From Vibrio sp. SS-MA-C1-2 (lineage in GTDB: Bacteria; Pseudomonadota; Gammaproteobacteria; Enterobacterales; Vibrionaceae), in assembly GCF_021513135.1 (NCBI RefSeq), contig NZ_CP090980.1:806001-870000 (forward strand): a stretch of DNA of 64,000 nt. The letters run 5' to 3'. Position 1 is the stretch's first letter. The number at the start of each line of letters is the position of its first letter. Shown piece by piece: positions 35,903-44,818 of this stretch. Under the pieces are notes generated by a model. The model was not told where the DNA came from. It searched no databases and saw nothing but the letters and a program-made list of their open reading frames with translations. The position numbers were made by a program, and so were the translations under genes.

Positions 35903-35992
35903 GTAGATACTAAAAAAATTCGGGAGTTTTAAAATGGCGGTGATCATTTAAATCAGTGACTTACGTCGAGTAAACTTTTAGATATCTACTAA
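35900..35992 (-). repeat. Degenerate MITE copy
   Basis: TAAGTAGATACTAAAAAAAT and TCGGGAGTTTTAAAATGGCG at the left; the right half is diverged (TTTAGATATCTACTAA). Six bases separate it from the next copy. Confidence 0.6.
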
Positions 35993-35998
35993 GCCTAT

Positions 35999-36093
35999 TA
36001 AGTAGCCGTGTAAAAGTTATCTTAATGTAACTTATTGATATTGAATGAGCACCACTATGATAAAATTCCCGAAAACTTTTTAGTGTCCACTTA
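35999..36093 (+). repeat. MITE copy
   Basis: TAAGTAGCCGTGTAAAAGTT, AATGTAACTTATTGATATTG, ATTCCCGAAAACTTTTTAG and TGTCCACTTA; 95 bp. Confidence 0.9.
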
Positions 36094-36276
36094 GGAGTAT
36101 AAAAAAAGATATTACAAAACTATTTAAAATATAAAAGTTTTATAGGCTTTCATGTCTCAAAGTGGAAACCATTTTCGTGTGAAATAACAAAATATAGAGT
36201 AAATAGTCTATAATTATTGAGTTAAGTTAATGTTAACACTAACTGTTCGATGAAATGAAAAACAGGAAGGGGTGAT

Positions 36277-36447
36277 ATGGATATAACCGTGGAATTAAAT
36301 GATGGTGATGTTGGCGTATTCGATTATCTAGACACGCCTGATATTGATAAATTTATTGGTCAATCAGTTCCACGCTGGATTGCTGATAAAGAGGGTAACA
36401 TGCTTAAAAAAGAAGGGACTTGTGTTTCTATTTTAACCAAAGCATAG
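36277..36447 (+). CDS. Hypothetical 56-residue acidic protein
   Basis: Short frame with a good ribosome-binding site (GGAAGGGGTGAT before ATG). It begins MDITVELNDGDVGVFDYLDT and contains VPRWIADKEGNMLKKEGTC. It is rich in aspartate, with no signal or membrane segment. I do not recognise a family. Its end touches the next small frame, so the two may be one unit. It could also be the start of a longer decayed gene. Confidence 0.45.
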   Translation: MDITVELNDGDVGVFDYLDTPDIDKFIGQSVPRWIADKEGNMLKKEGTCVSILTKA

Positions 36448-36449
36448 TT

Positions 36450-36758
36450 ATGATAAGAATATTAATTTGCGAAATGTTGGTGAGTAAATCAAACTTATAC
36501 AGCAGATGGATGAATAATATGGATAATATTATGAGTGGTAGTTTGATTAAACTTTATAACTTGTCAAATGGGAAGTATACGTTATTAAAGAATACAGGGT
36601 ATATTGATGATAATATGGCAATATCGCTATGGTGCAAGACACCTGGGTTAAATAAACCTTCAGATTACGCAATGTGCTTAATCCACAATGACCTAGTCAA
36701 TACGAAATTTCTAACAAAAGCAGTTGTTGATTCTCTATATTTTAAATTAAATAATTAA
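36450..36758 (+). CDS. Hypothetical protein, about 102 residues
   Basis: Open frame to 36758. Starts at 36450 (MIRILICEMLV, just after the previous stop), or at later ATGs such as MNNMDNIMSGSLIKLYNLSN, are possible and none has a clear ribosome-binding site. The second half (YTLLKNTGYIDDNMAISLWCKTPGL ... VVDSLYFKLNN) looks like a compact mixed domain. The AT-rich composition matches the neighbourhood. Not recognised. Confidence 0.4.
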   Translation: MIRILICEMLVSKSNLYSRWMNNMDNIMSGSLIKLYNLSNGKYTLLKNTGYIDDNMAISLWCKTPGLNKPSDYAMCLIHNDLVNTKFLTKAVVDSLYFKLNN

Positions 36759-36797
36759 TATTTCTTTTATAGGTTCTGTAAAAAAGTTTCAAATAAT

Positions 36798-36892
36798 AAG
36801 TAGCTTAGTGGATGTTATATTGGTATAAGCTATTGATATTTATTAAAGACCATCATGATGAAATTCTCAGTAACTTTTTAATGTTTACTAAA
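36798..36892 (+). repeat. Degenerate MITE copy
   Basis: AGTAGCTTAGTGGATGTTAT, AAGCTATTGATATTTATTAA and TCAGTAACTTTTTAATGTTT keep the order of the MITE with many changes. Confidence 0.5.
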
Positions 36893-37185
36893 AAAACTCC
36901 AGATATAAAAGAGGTCGTGTTTATCAAGGGAGTAGAGGGTTAACTTCGGGTAGGTGAAACAACTGTAGGTTTACAGCGAAAATAAGAAAAGTTGTCATCA
37001 GAGTGCCGTTTGGTCATGAGTTTAATTACGGATGAATGGGTTAAAGAATTGGCAAGGTGGTATTTACTATCAAATGTATTGGATGTTGATGTCACTGAAA
37101 TCGCCACGTGGTACAGTTACCGTTGGAATATAGAATTATGGTTTAAATTATATTCAAACCAATCAACTGAAGCCATTAAATAAGG
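36890..37185 (+). pseudogene. IS4-type transposase C-terminal remnant
   Basis: A short in-frame run reads VTEIATWYSYRWNIELWFKL, the Y-(2)-R-(3)-E-(6)-K-like region of an IS4-type transposase, with VKELARWYLLSNVLDVDVTE before it. Everything else of the element is missing or unreadable. It is not functional. Confidence 0.65.
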
Positions 37186-37199
37186 CATTTTTAATTAAA

Positions 37200-37215
37200 T
37201 TGAGCGGTCGTTCAA
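37200..37215. promoter_or_regulatory. Isolated TetR-operator-like palindrome
   Basis: TTGAGCGGTCGTTCAA differs by one base from the two TetR sites at 38071-38110 but has no gene start next to it; it lies beyond the 3' end of the AhpD-like gene. Confidence 0.5.
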
Positions 37216-37419
37216 TAAAGCATTCAAAGCCAGCTACGCATTCTGCGTTACTAGCGGATCTTTGAGTTTTTTTATAGTTCATTGAGGTCTTAAATACTTA
37301 CTCAATAGAAGAGTTAAATAGAATGCTACAATTGGCTTTTTTATATTTTGGTTAATTTGTGTAGATACCTATGCTTATAGCCCGCTCAATGTTATTTGAA
37401 TATTATTAGAATAGTTTGA

Positions 37420-37971
37420 TTATTTTTTAGTCCATGCAAATTGCTCAAACATTGGACCAGCTGGAGTCTTGCCTACATGGTTAGTGTAATTACTGATCAC
37501 TTTTTGAGCAAGGCCGAGAATAACTTCAAGCACTTGCTGTTGACCGTAACCTGCTGCAAAAAATGCATCCATTTGCTCGTCAGAAACGTTACCGCGCTCA
37601 CGCACCATAGCTAATGTGAAGTCATGCAGTGCTTGAAGTTTCGAAGTTGGCATCACATCTTCGCTACGCAGTGCTTCAGTTAGTTCAGGATCAACCTTCA
37701 TTGAATGTGCAATTGCCGTATGTGCTGGTACACAGAAAGTACATTCATGCTCAACATTGATAGTTTGCCAAACTACGGTGAGTTCTTCAGCATCAAATGA
37801 GCTTTTTACAAATTGTTGGTGTAGTTGCTGATACGCCGTTAATATTTCTGGAGACTCAGACATTACAGCGTACAGGCCAGGTACTGCCCCCATTTGTTTC
37901 ACTGCGCCTTCTAGTATTGGCTTACTTTTGGTTGGTGCGGTTTCTACTGTGTGGAAGGTAAATTTGCTCAT
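37420..37971 (-). CDS. AhpD-like carboxymuconolactone-decarboxylase family protein
   Basis: 183 aa from MSKFTFHTVE at 37971 (GGAG eight bases upstream). The full redox motif is present: E76-C77-T-F-C80-V-P-A-H84, as in alkylhydroperoxidase AhpD and related CMD proteins. Helical core regions include GAVPGLYAVMSESPEILTAY and VLEVILGLAQKVISNYTNH. It probably reduces or detoxifies a small organic compound in the cytoplasm. It is divergent from a TetR gene with two palindromic operators between them, so it is that regulator's likely target. Confidence 0.9.
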   Translation of the reverse strand: MSKFTFHTVETAPTKSKPILEGAVKQMGAVPGLYAVMSESPEILTAYQQLHQQFVKSSFDAEELTVVWQTINVEHECTFCVPAHTAIAHSMKVDPELTEALRSEDVMPTSKLQALHDFTLAMVRERGNVSDEQMDAFFAAGYGQQQVLEVILGLAQKVISNYTNHVGKTPAGPMFEQFAWTKK

Positions 37972-38070
37972 ATTGATAACTCCAATTAATATTTTATGAA
38001 ATAAGGGGTAAGTACGTTTTACCCGTTTGAAGGCCATGTGACCTACCGGTGGAGTGAACTATACCTATAG

Positions 38071-38086
38071 TTGAACGACCGTTCAA
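38071..38086. promoter_or_regulatory. TetR operator site 1
   Basis: TTGAACGACCGTTCAA, palindromic apart from its centre, in the gap between the divergent AhpD-like and TetR genes. Confidence 0.8.
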
Positions 38087-38094
38087 GTGACAAT

Positions 38095-38110
38095 TTGAAC
38101 GGTCGTTCAT
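38095..38110. promoter_or_regulatory. TetR operator site 2
   Basis: TTGAACGGTCGTTCAT, the inverted equivalent of site 1, with 24 bp between the two site starts (slightly over two helical turns). Such paired sites fit cooperative binding of two dimers. Confidence 0.8.
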
Positions 38111-38277
38111 AATCGTGTGAGATTAGTTGATAAATCTATGATTATAAAGTAATAAAAATCTTGTATTACTTGGTGTTGACTGTTCTAAATGGGTGGGAAT
38201 CAAATTAATCTTTACCATTTAAAGTCATGAGTTTATAATTTCACGAGTGTTCATATTTAATTATAAAAGATCTTATT

Positions 38278-38865
38278 ATGGCTAAGAACATAAAATTTGA
38301 CCGACAAGCTGTGGTAGACAAAGCAACCGACTTGTTCTGGAAAAAAGGCTTTCATGCGACCTCAATGCGCAATTTGCAAGATGAGATCGACATGAGACCA
38401 GGTAGTATTTATTCTGCTTTTGGCAGTAAAGAAGAGTTGTTTAAAGAGGCACTTCGTAACTATACGGATATGACGCTCACGCAAATCGAATCTTTGAGAA
38501 ATGAATTTGATGACCCTATAGCAGTTTTAAGGACGTTTGTTAAAGCTCAGGTTATTGATACCCAAACCGATGCACCTAACGGTGTGTGTATGCTCACAAA
38601 AACAATCAGTGAGTTAACTCAAGAAAACCAAGAATTGATTGATGTGGCTAAAGCGCATCTAGGTGAGATTTCTCAATACCTTGTGGCGCTTATCAAAGAA
38701 GCTCAAACGCTAGGTTTAGTTAATATCAAGCGCGATTCTTCAGAACTGGCAAGCCATATGCAAATCCAAATAGCAGGGTTACGTACTTTCGCTAAATTGA
38801 ATGGTGACAAGATACTACTTAACGCGAAAATTGATGACATATTTCGCTATCATCCGTTCGCCTAA
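38278..38865 (+). CDS. TetR-family repressor
   Basis: 195 aa. N-terminal HTH at residues 8-55: FDRQAVVDKATDLFWKKGFH and MRNLQDEIDMRPGSIYSAFGSKEELF. The ligand domain contains APNGVCMLTKTISELTQENQ, the cysteine-containing TetR_C segment found in electrophile- and quinone-sensing members. The ATG follows a weak GATCTTATT. It is divergent from the AhpD-like gene. The TTGAACG-CGTTCAA sites suit this class, so it probably represses both genes until an electrophile modifies it (inference). Confidence 0.9.
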   Translation: MAKNIKFDRQAVVDKATDLFWKKGFHATSMRNLQDEIDMRPGSIYSAFGSKEELFKEALRNYTDMTLTQIESLRNEFDDPIAVLRTFVKAQVIDTQTDAPNGVCMLTKTISELTQENQELIDVAKAHLGEISQYLVALIKEAQTLGLVNIKRDSSELASHMQIQIAGLRTFAKLNGDKILLNAKIDDIFRYHPFA

Positions 38866-38925
38866 TTTTAATAGATCGAATTGAATTTATGCGAAGAGAG
38901 TGATATATAAACACAAACTATTTTA

Positions 38926-39105
38926 GGTCATAATGCTAACCAATTGACTCCATGTTAAAATAATCTTTTATTGAGAATGATAATACATATGACTCAAATA
39001 GATATGGTTTGTCGGTTTTGTCATCAGATAAAATCTGTACAAAAGCATAGAACAGGCGTAACAGGAGTTCAACGAGGTTTAATCATCAGCAAGCCCATTA
39101 ATTAA
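38926..39105 (+). mobile_element. IS1-family left-end fragment
   Basis: GGTCATAATGCTAACCAATT is the terminal repeat and 38989-39105 codes MTQIDMVCRFCHQIKSVQKH before the sequence loses the InsA pattern. It matches the inverted IS1 copy at 22788-23318 over end and start codon region. Confidence 0.75.
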
Positions 39106-39189
39106 GTTATGATTTAATTATGGCTTACAAAAATTGACGAAATCCCGCCTAACAGAACTAAAAACCTCTGTTAAGAAGGATGTTTACTG

Positions 39190-39353
39190 TGGATAGTTGT
39201 TCTTAACATGAAATGGTGGCAAGTTTTTTATTTTGTTTACCGTAACCTTTTTGGATTAATTGGTTATCCAATATCACAATGATGCCTTTATCTTCTTTAC
39301 TGCGAATTAATCGACCGACAGATTGTGTCAATGCTCGAGGCGTTATTGGCAGT
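39190..39353 (-). pseudogene. DinG/YoaA-type helicase C-terminal fragment
   Basis: The minus strand reads RALTQSVGRLIRSKEDKGII, VILDNQLIQKGYGKQNKKLA and TISC stop. The QSVGRLIRSKEDKG box is motif VI of XPD/DinG-like helicases. Only about 50 codons remain; the body of the gene is absent and an IS remnant lies upstream. Confidence 0.7.
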
Positions 39354-39549
39354 GTTAATTAAAGAACGGCTTGCGACCATTGGTAGTAATATTTTCCTAG
39401 ACTACGTTTGCCAGTGGTGTGTTATTATAACAAATAGTAGTTTTGTTATAATAACATTTTTCACATATTGTTTTAGAAATCTAAAACTTCTGATAGTGAT
39501 GAAAGTCCACAAAGCAGTGATTTATGACTTTTAACAATGATATTTTTAT

Positions 39550-39952
39550 TGGAGAACTGCGTAACACACCGGTCATAGCGTGAGCAGATTAGAAAAAGTT
39601 GTAGAGGAAACTATCCACTTGGCAGTAGATAGAGGCGCTTACCCATTTGCTTTGATTTATCAGAAGGCAAAGAAATGATATTTTCCATGTAAAAATTTTA
39701 CTCTATCAACTAGAAGAAGTGAATACAATCATTTGTGATAAAGGGTACAATAATCAACCTTTTCGCCGTTTTGTCCAAGAGCGTAGGGGATCACCGTCAT
39801 TTAGTAGAAAACGCTTTTGCAAAAATTAAAAATTAAATATTATAAATTAGAAAGAAACTATGCCAGCATGATATCACTGGCATTCATGTTAATGTGGTTG
39901 CTGATGTATTGTTAAATAAAATGTGAAAAACAAAGATCAACATGCCCTAGGG
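39550..39952 (+). mobile_element. IS5-family (IS427-type) 3' remnant
   Basis: Fragments FALIYQKAKK, EEVNTIICDKGYNNQPFRRF, HLVENAFAKI and NYASMISLAFMLMWLLMYC correspond to the transposase pseudogene at 61288-62142, and the right end AAAGATCAACATGCCCTAG matches its end. The IS50-like element at 39953 is inserted at this end. Confidence 0.75.
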
Positions 39953-41488
39953 CTGTCTCTTGATCAGATCTCATAGCGATCCTTCCGCTTCAAAGATCGC
40001 TTTGGCCACTCGGTAGCCTTGAACTTGCGATTGCAGCTTATCCCAACCCTCCCAAATCGTTGTCCAACTTGCCATTCCTGTCCTTTTAGTATCTGTGAAA
40101 CCACCAAGTTTTGCTATGGATTGATACGCCCACTTCAAGCTCGGGGCATTTTTTCCTTTGTGTCCTCTGGGCTTGTAGTGTTGCATTAAAATGCGCCACT
40201 CATCTTTTTCTAATACATGGTGGCAACTCTGCTTCTCTAGTTCTTCAGCCTCTTCTCTCTTCCCTTTTTTTCGCAGGTACAAAGATAGAGTCATAATTTC
40301 TCGAAGTTGGAGCAACCGAATGCCCACAAACGCTAGGATTGAGGCTGCTCGCTCTAAATTATCGGGGGAGGTCATGCGTAATCTTTCTACACCAGCACCT
40401 GTTTTCCAGGCTTTATGAAAGTCCTCAATACGCCATCGAGTTGTATAAATATCAATAATATGGAGCTGTTGCTCTAGCGTATCTATCGGCTCACTCGTCA
40501 AAAGTAACCAAGAGAGCTTCTCGTTTTCTTGTGTCGTTCCTGACTCTTGTGCATATACCGCATTAAGAATGTGCTCTTGCCCATTAAACTTAACGGTGAC
40601 AGAGCTGGCTTTTAGCGTTAAATTTGCTGTGCGAGAGACTCTGTTTTTCGTCTTACCGCGAGCATCTTTCATCCCTTTTTGAGGTATAGCCACGGTATAT
40701 CCGCCAGTCATTGGTTGACTGTCCATATGCGCAAATAGCTTGCTCTCATCAATGAGTTTTCTTGAGTGCTTAGCTCTAACCACAAAACGTTCGGCATGTG
40801 ATTGTTTATCAGCGAGATAGCTCATTATGTCTGCTTCTCTGTCACAGACGGATATAACACGTGACATATGAGTTTTAAGTCTCTGCCGAGTAAAATGAGA
40901 AGCGTCTGCCCATTTACCACTTTCTTTTTCGTCAGCATCATTTGGGTCATTTGGTCGGCACCACCAGTCTTGATGTATTAACCCCAAGGTCTTTGAAGTC
41001 GAACTATCAAGCAACATCACAGAATGAACCCACCAACCACGAGAGGTATCTGTTTCCTTACCGAGCTTGCCCAATTGAGGAGCAACACTGTGTCGATAGC
41101 TTAATGATGTTGTGTCTTCTAGAGCCAGTATTTCTGGGACATCGGCGGCCAATTGAGCGGTACAATTAAACCCATTGGCTCTAATGACGGACGCGCTGAC
41201 ATTTTCATTCCGGATCAAGCGATAAGCTCCTTCTAATTTAGATTCATCTCCCTCGCACGTCCGTGCGAGAGACTTGCCAGCCGCAGACGCTAACTGAGAA
41301 GCGACTTGTTTAAGTCTATCAGTTCTGCGTTTATCACCTAGCTCTGTATTTGCAAAATGATTAGCCGCCCATTGTTCAGTGTTAAAAAGTGACATATTAA
41401 GACCATAAAAAAGTGAGTTCTAATGATCTGATCATAATTCCTTAATATCGTTCCCTTTTTACCGCAAATATTTGTCTAGAAGAGTCAG
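39953..41488 (-). mobile_element. IS50(Tn5)-like IS4-family element, copy 1, with 9-bp target duplication
   Basis: 1536 bp. Left end CTGTCTCTTGATCAGATCT, right end inverted CTGACTCTTCTAGACAAAT. Flanked by a perfect 9-bp duplication GCCCTAGGG (39944-39952 and 41489-41497), so this copy transposed here as a unit, into the end of an IS5 remnant. Confidence 0.95.
39971..41395 (-). CDS. IS50-like transposase, copy 1
   Basis: 474 aa, nearly the length of the Tn5 transposase (476). Catalytic residues are visible: D94 in ALEDTTSLSYRHS, D185 in VCDREADI and E324 in YTTRWRIEDFHKAWKTGAG (YREK signature). Other conserved blocks are RGWWVHSV, DPNDADEKESGKW and LLLTSEP. It looks full-length and probably active. 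It differs from copy 2 by three residues and from copy 3 by one. A shorter internal-start product acting as an inhibitor, as in IS50, is conceivable but not demonstrable here. Confidence 0.95.
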   Translation of the reverse strand: MSLFNTEQWAANHFANTELGDKRRTDRLKQVASQLASAAGKSLARTCEGDESKLEGAYRLIRNENVSASVIRANGFNCTAQLAADVPEILALEDTTSLSYRHSVAPQLGKLGKETDTSRGWWVHSVMLLDSSTSKTLGLIHQDWWCRPNDPNDADEKESGKWADASHFTRQRLKTHMSRVISVCDREADIMSYLADKQSHAERFVVRAKHSRKLIDESKLFAHMDSQPMTGGYTVAIPQKGMKDARGKTKNRVSRTANLTLKASSVTVKFNGQEHILNAVYAQESGTTQENEKLSWLLLTSEPIDTLEQQLHIIDIYTTRWRIEDFHKAWKTGAGVERLRMTSPDNLERAASILAFVGIRLLQLREIMTLSLYLRKKGKREEAEELEKQSCHHVLEKDEWRILMQHYKPRGHKGKNAPSLKWAYQSIAKLGGFTDTKRTGMASWTTIWEGWDKLQSQVQGYRVAKAIFEAEGSL

Positions 41489-41504
41489 GCCCTAGGGTGT
41501 CGGT

Positions 41505-41716
41505 CTGTAACTGTCAACAAATACAGGCCACACTCTTTCACCCCAATCATAAAGTATATCTATACTCATAAGGTTTTATTCGTTTACCGTCTACTAAGTG
41601 GACACTAAAAAGTTTTCGGGAATTTTATCATAGTGGTGCTCATTCAATATCAATAAGTTACATTAAGATAACTTTTACACAGCTACTTAGCAAATCTAAT
41701 TAATTTAGGTATATCA
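41505..41716 (+). repeat. ERIC-like unit interrupted by a MITE
   Basis: Left part: ACTCTTTCACCCCAATCATA, CTATACTCATAAGGTTTTAT and TTTACCGTCTAC. Right part after the MITE: GCAAATCTAATTAATTTAGG then TATATC. Together they give ...CTACTAGCAA...TTAGGTATAT as in the other ERIC copies. Confidence 0.75.
41595..41689 (-). repeat. MITE copy inserted in ERIC, TA duplicated
   Basis: TAAGTGGACACTAAAAAGTT ... CACAGCTACTTA, 95 bp. ERIC sequence CTACTAGCAA is split as CTAC-TA and TA-GCAA, so the terminal TA of each end is the duplicated target. Confidence 0.9.
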
Positions 41717-41757
41717 GATTTGAGAACTATAAAGTCAGTTGAGAAAATGTAAATATA

Positions 41758-42369
41758 TTAAGATGATTGCCAATTATTTATGCATTGCTTCTTAAATCTA
41801 CTAACTTGTTTTTTCTTTTGAATCAACCAATTTAATTTCAATCTAAATGTTTCAATACGATTAAGTCTTATGTTGTTTGCTTGCGAAAGTAGTTGAGGTT
41901 GATGTTCATGGACTAACCGTAAAAGGTGGTAGTGAGAAAATAATGAGACAATCATCCAATAAGGCGCATTCCACCATCGTAAAATAGTCACTCTTTCAAA
42001 ATCGACCATAAATAATCCATCTTCATTTTTTATTAGATCTCTAATTGGAGTTGAGTGCCTTGCCACTCCACATTTTCTCACTTGTCGTAAGATATTTCGT
42101 ACTCTAACAAGGTCTCGACTCGTTAAATTGTTCGGACAGGCGCCATTTATTCGTTTTATATAGAGGGTCATACCGAAATTAATAGAGTGAATCATATTGG
42201 GAATAAAAGGGGCCTCCTCTAAGCGAGATAATGCTTCTTTTTCACATTTATATCTTTTTTCAGCATTAACACTGGGTTTAAAAACTTTACGTACATGATC
42301 ATGATTTAAATGTAGCATTGTTTTTCCAGTGATATAAGTATTGTTAACGACTTTATTATTTCTACCCAT
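41758..42369 (-). CDS. Protein-kinase-like fold protein
   Basis: 203 aa. It has elements of a small kinase-like (lipopolysaccharide-kinase/PKLK type) fold: lysine strand HVRKVFKPSVNAEKRYKCEKEAL (about 25-47), catalytic-loop-like VARHSTPIRDLIKNEDG (about 101-117) and metal-binding VDFERV (about 120-125), where DFE replaces DFG. The C-terminal 50 residues are basic. The N-terminal ATG has no clear ribosome-binding site; the ATG 17 codons on (MLHLNHDHVRK) is an alternative start. It stands alone between MITE copies. Substrate unknown. Confidence 0.6.
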   Translation of the reverse strand: MGRNNKVVNNTYITGKTMLHLNHDHVRKVFKPSVNAEKRYKCEKEALSRLEEAPFIPNMIHSINFGMTLYIKRINGACPNNLTSRDLVRVRNILRQVRKCGVARHSTPIRDLIKNEDGLFMVDFERVTILRWWNAPYWMIVSLFSHYHLLRLVHEHQPQLLSQANNIRLNRIETFRLKLNWLIQKKKQVSRFKKQCINNWQSS

Positions 42370-42512
42370 ACGATTACTTTTTCAATCAATTATTTGTTTA
42401 GTGTTAAAAAGGTAATGAATACTTTGAATGTTATGGGTGAATATGTCAATTAAGTAAGTCTTATTTAGTAAATAAAATGTATTTAATTTTGAATGAATCC
42501 TAAATAATAAAT

Positions 42513-42606
42513 TAAGTAGCCATGTGTGGTTATCTTAATGTAACTTATTGATATTGAATGAATGCTACCTTGATAATATTTCTGAAAACTTTTTAGTACC
42601 TACTTA
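42513..42606 (+). repeat. MITE copy
   Basis: TAAGTAGCCATGTGTGGTTA, AACTTATTGATATTGAATGA and CTGAAAACTTTTTAGTACCT then ACTTA; about 94 bp. Confidence 0.85.
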
Positions 42607-43503
42607 ATTAAATGGAATATAAGAGGTGCTTAGTTTTGATAACTAAATGATCTTTTGATATTGATTTAGGTATGGAATGAAGAGGTGAGGAATAGAGCTT
42701 TTTCATAAAAATATAAAGTAGCATTAACTTTATGAAAAGAGTATTGATTTCCATATCCAAAAAATATAGTCAATTTTATTGTTAAAAAATATCCTGATTA
42801 CACAAAGCAAAAACTGCATTTCTGCTTATTGAAACGACATTTAAATGATTTTGGATACTTATTTAGGTGGTAAAAGCAGGTGAAATAATAAGAGATGCAG
42901 TAGGTATGTGTCCTTTCATTGTAGTGATATCTTTAAATGATGGGGGCAATCATATTTATATGAGATTTAGTTTGATCAATAGTTTTAAGAAATAATAAGT
43001 ATCAAAGTAGATTAAAACAAATCTTAGATCTAATTAGCCATCAAAAAGTTTTTGGGAATTCTCCATGATATCTTTCATCTAATATCAATGACTTAAATCA
43101 AGCTGACTTTCACTCCGTTATTTAAAATACTTGTTATACTTGATGATTTCCCTGCGTTTCATAAAATAATTAGTAATAATATTTATTACGATGTTATATC
43201 TAAATTTAGGAATAAGCTTGAAAATCATGCCCTAATATTGAATTGAGTTGATACGATGATAAGTAATGCAAAAAATCAATTCGAGGTACTTATCATGGAA
43301 TCATGACAGGAATAAGAAATAAGCATACTCTTCGATATTTGAAGGAGTTTTTTAGGTTTCACAACCAATTTAAAATGAATTAATTGTTAGAATTTTTAAT
43401 TAAGAAAGTATCGGTGTGCCCACCGATACCTAAGAGATTATTGACACTACTGAAAGTCACTTGTAATTAGGATGATTAATATATTAATTATTCAATTAAT
43501 AAG
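42607..43503. other. Gene-free AT-rich stretch with a degenerate MITE
   Basis: About 900 bp without a supportable gene. A worn MITE lies at about 43030-43123 (CATCAAAAAGTTTTTGGGAA, TAATATCAATGACTTAAATC, GACTTTCACTCCGTTATTTA). The segment 43250-43340 has CAATTCGAGGTACTTATCAT and a short TCATGATTCCATGA inverted repeat but no reading frame. Confidence 0.5.
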
Positions 43504-44700
43504 CTAGTTTTTTTCTCTAATACATGGTCCACTTTTAGAACCATCAAAAAAAACATCCCATAATTTATTATTTTTTGCTTTCTGATAACCAAATTCATAA
43601 AGTTTATTCATATAATCATTATCGAAAAATTTATCAGGCTGAGGTAAGTCGTTAAAATTATTGTCGATATATGTTAAGTGATTTTTTAAGTGAGAACATT
43701 GACTAATATATTGTTCTCGATATAAATCGCCTCTTGTTTGAGCGAAAATCAAACTATCAAGACTGTGACTTGCAATTGGAATTATATTTGATTTTATTTT
43801 TTTGAATTTTGGCTTAATATAACCGTTTCGTATAATATACATATTTTGCTTTTTATCTGTTAATGATAACTTTGAAATTATATCCTGGCTATTACTATTT
43901 GGATTAAAGAATAATTGTGCTGATAGTCCACCATCAAAATGCATTTCTGAAAACTTTTTCCCATTCTTATCATAAACAGTGAATTCTTGAGGTGGAAAAA
44001 AGCCTGGAATAGAAGAACTAGCAGCTAATATTGAATGAATTAATGAACGCTTATTAGGTAAATTACTTGATGCAATAAGACCAATATTCCAAACCATTAA
44101 TCGACTTGATTGAAAGTGAGTAGTACCAATGAATAAGCGACGACCTTTAGTATATTCATTACTAATTTTTAATATTATTTCATCATCATATGTCTCTTGT
44201 ATTTTTTTAAAAAACTTATCACCTACTGTATACGAATCAGAGGTTAATGGCCAAAAAATACTTTTTTTATTTAAGTTTTCTTTATCATTCAAAGATAAAA
44301 TAGCTTTTTTTGCCTGAGTTAAAGAGTCTTTATCACCAATGAAAGCGAATGGAGCAATAAGAGCACCAGCACTTATACCTGTAACTATAGTATAATTAGG
44401 TAAAGCATTCCTATCGTATAAACCATTTAAAACTCCAATACCATAGGCTCCATTTTGGCCTCCTCCAGATAGTAATAAAATATTAAGTTCATTATTCGTT
44501 TCTTTATTTTTAATAATTGTCTCAATATTCAATGGTGCTGAATCACCCCAGAAACGGTATGGTTCAGTTATATTGCTATCTTTATGATTATTATTAATAA
44601 ATACTTTTTCATAATTACTTTCATTGACTTGTTCAAATTTTGATATGTCTGTTGAACATGCACTAATTAGCAGTAAGAATACTAAAAGGTATAATTTCAT
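43504..44700 (-). CDS. Patatin-like phospholipase, lipoprotein
   Basis: 398 aa from the ATG at 44700 (GGAG upstream). A lipoprotein signal peptide ends at the lipobox LISAC (C15), so the mature protein is probably tethered to the outer membrane. The patatin domain has the oxyanion loop SGGGQNGAYG (78-87), nucleophile S110 in GISAG and the catalytic aspartate in D256-G-G. Patatin lipases hydrolyse phospholipid or other acyl esters with a Ser-Asp dyad. It is AT-rich and stands alone, next to the IS50-like copy 2, suggesting an accessory or acquired gene (inference). Confidence 0.9.
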   Translation of the reverse strand: MKLYLLVFLLLISACSTDISKFEQVNESNYEKVFINNNHKDSNITEPYRFWGDSAPLNIETIIKNKETNNELNILLLSGGGQNGAYGIGVLNGLYDRNALPNYTIVTGISAGALIAPFAFIGDKDSLTQAKKAILSLNDKENLNKKSIFWPLTSDSYTVGDKFFKKIQETYDDEIILKISNEYTKGRRLFIGTTHFQSSRLMVWNIGLIASSNLPNKRSLIHSILAASSSIPGFFPPQEFTVYDKNGKKFSEMHFDGGLSAQLFFNPNSNSQDIISKLSLTDKKQNMYIIRNGYIKPKFKKIKSNIIPIASHSLDSLIFAQTRGDLYREQYISQCSHLKNHLTYIDNNFNDLPQPDKFFDNDYMNKLYEFGYQKAKNNKLWDVFFDGSKSGPCIREKN

Positions 44701-44818
44701 ATTTTTCTCCATAAATACTATTCAGGATAGTAAAAAATATGTAAAAATACTAAATTAAATTACTACTTAATCTGAGAATTAGATCAGAAGTGGAATTTTC
44801 CTTAGAACCCTTGCAGGG

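Noticed and set aside
37420-38110. Paired palindromes as an integrase attachment site
   Set aside because: They lie between divergent genes, one of which is a TetR regulator, and have classic TetR operator symmetry and spacing.
39325-39534. 69-codon plus-strand frame near the helicase remnant
   Set aside because: Its first part is antisense to the DinG-like motif VI region and the rest shows no family pattern or ribosome-binding site.
40191-40418. Frames of 61-75 codons repeated opposite each IS50-like transposase (also at 45889 and 53329)
   Set aside because: They recur only because the element recurs, and lie antisense to the conserved catalytic region of the transposase.
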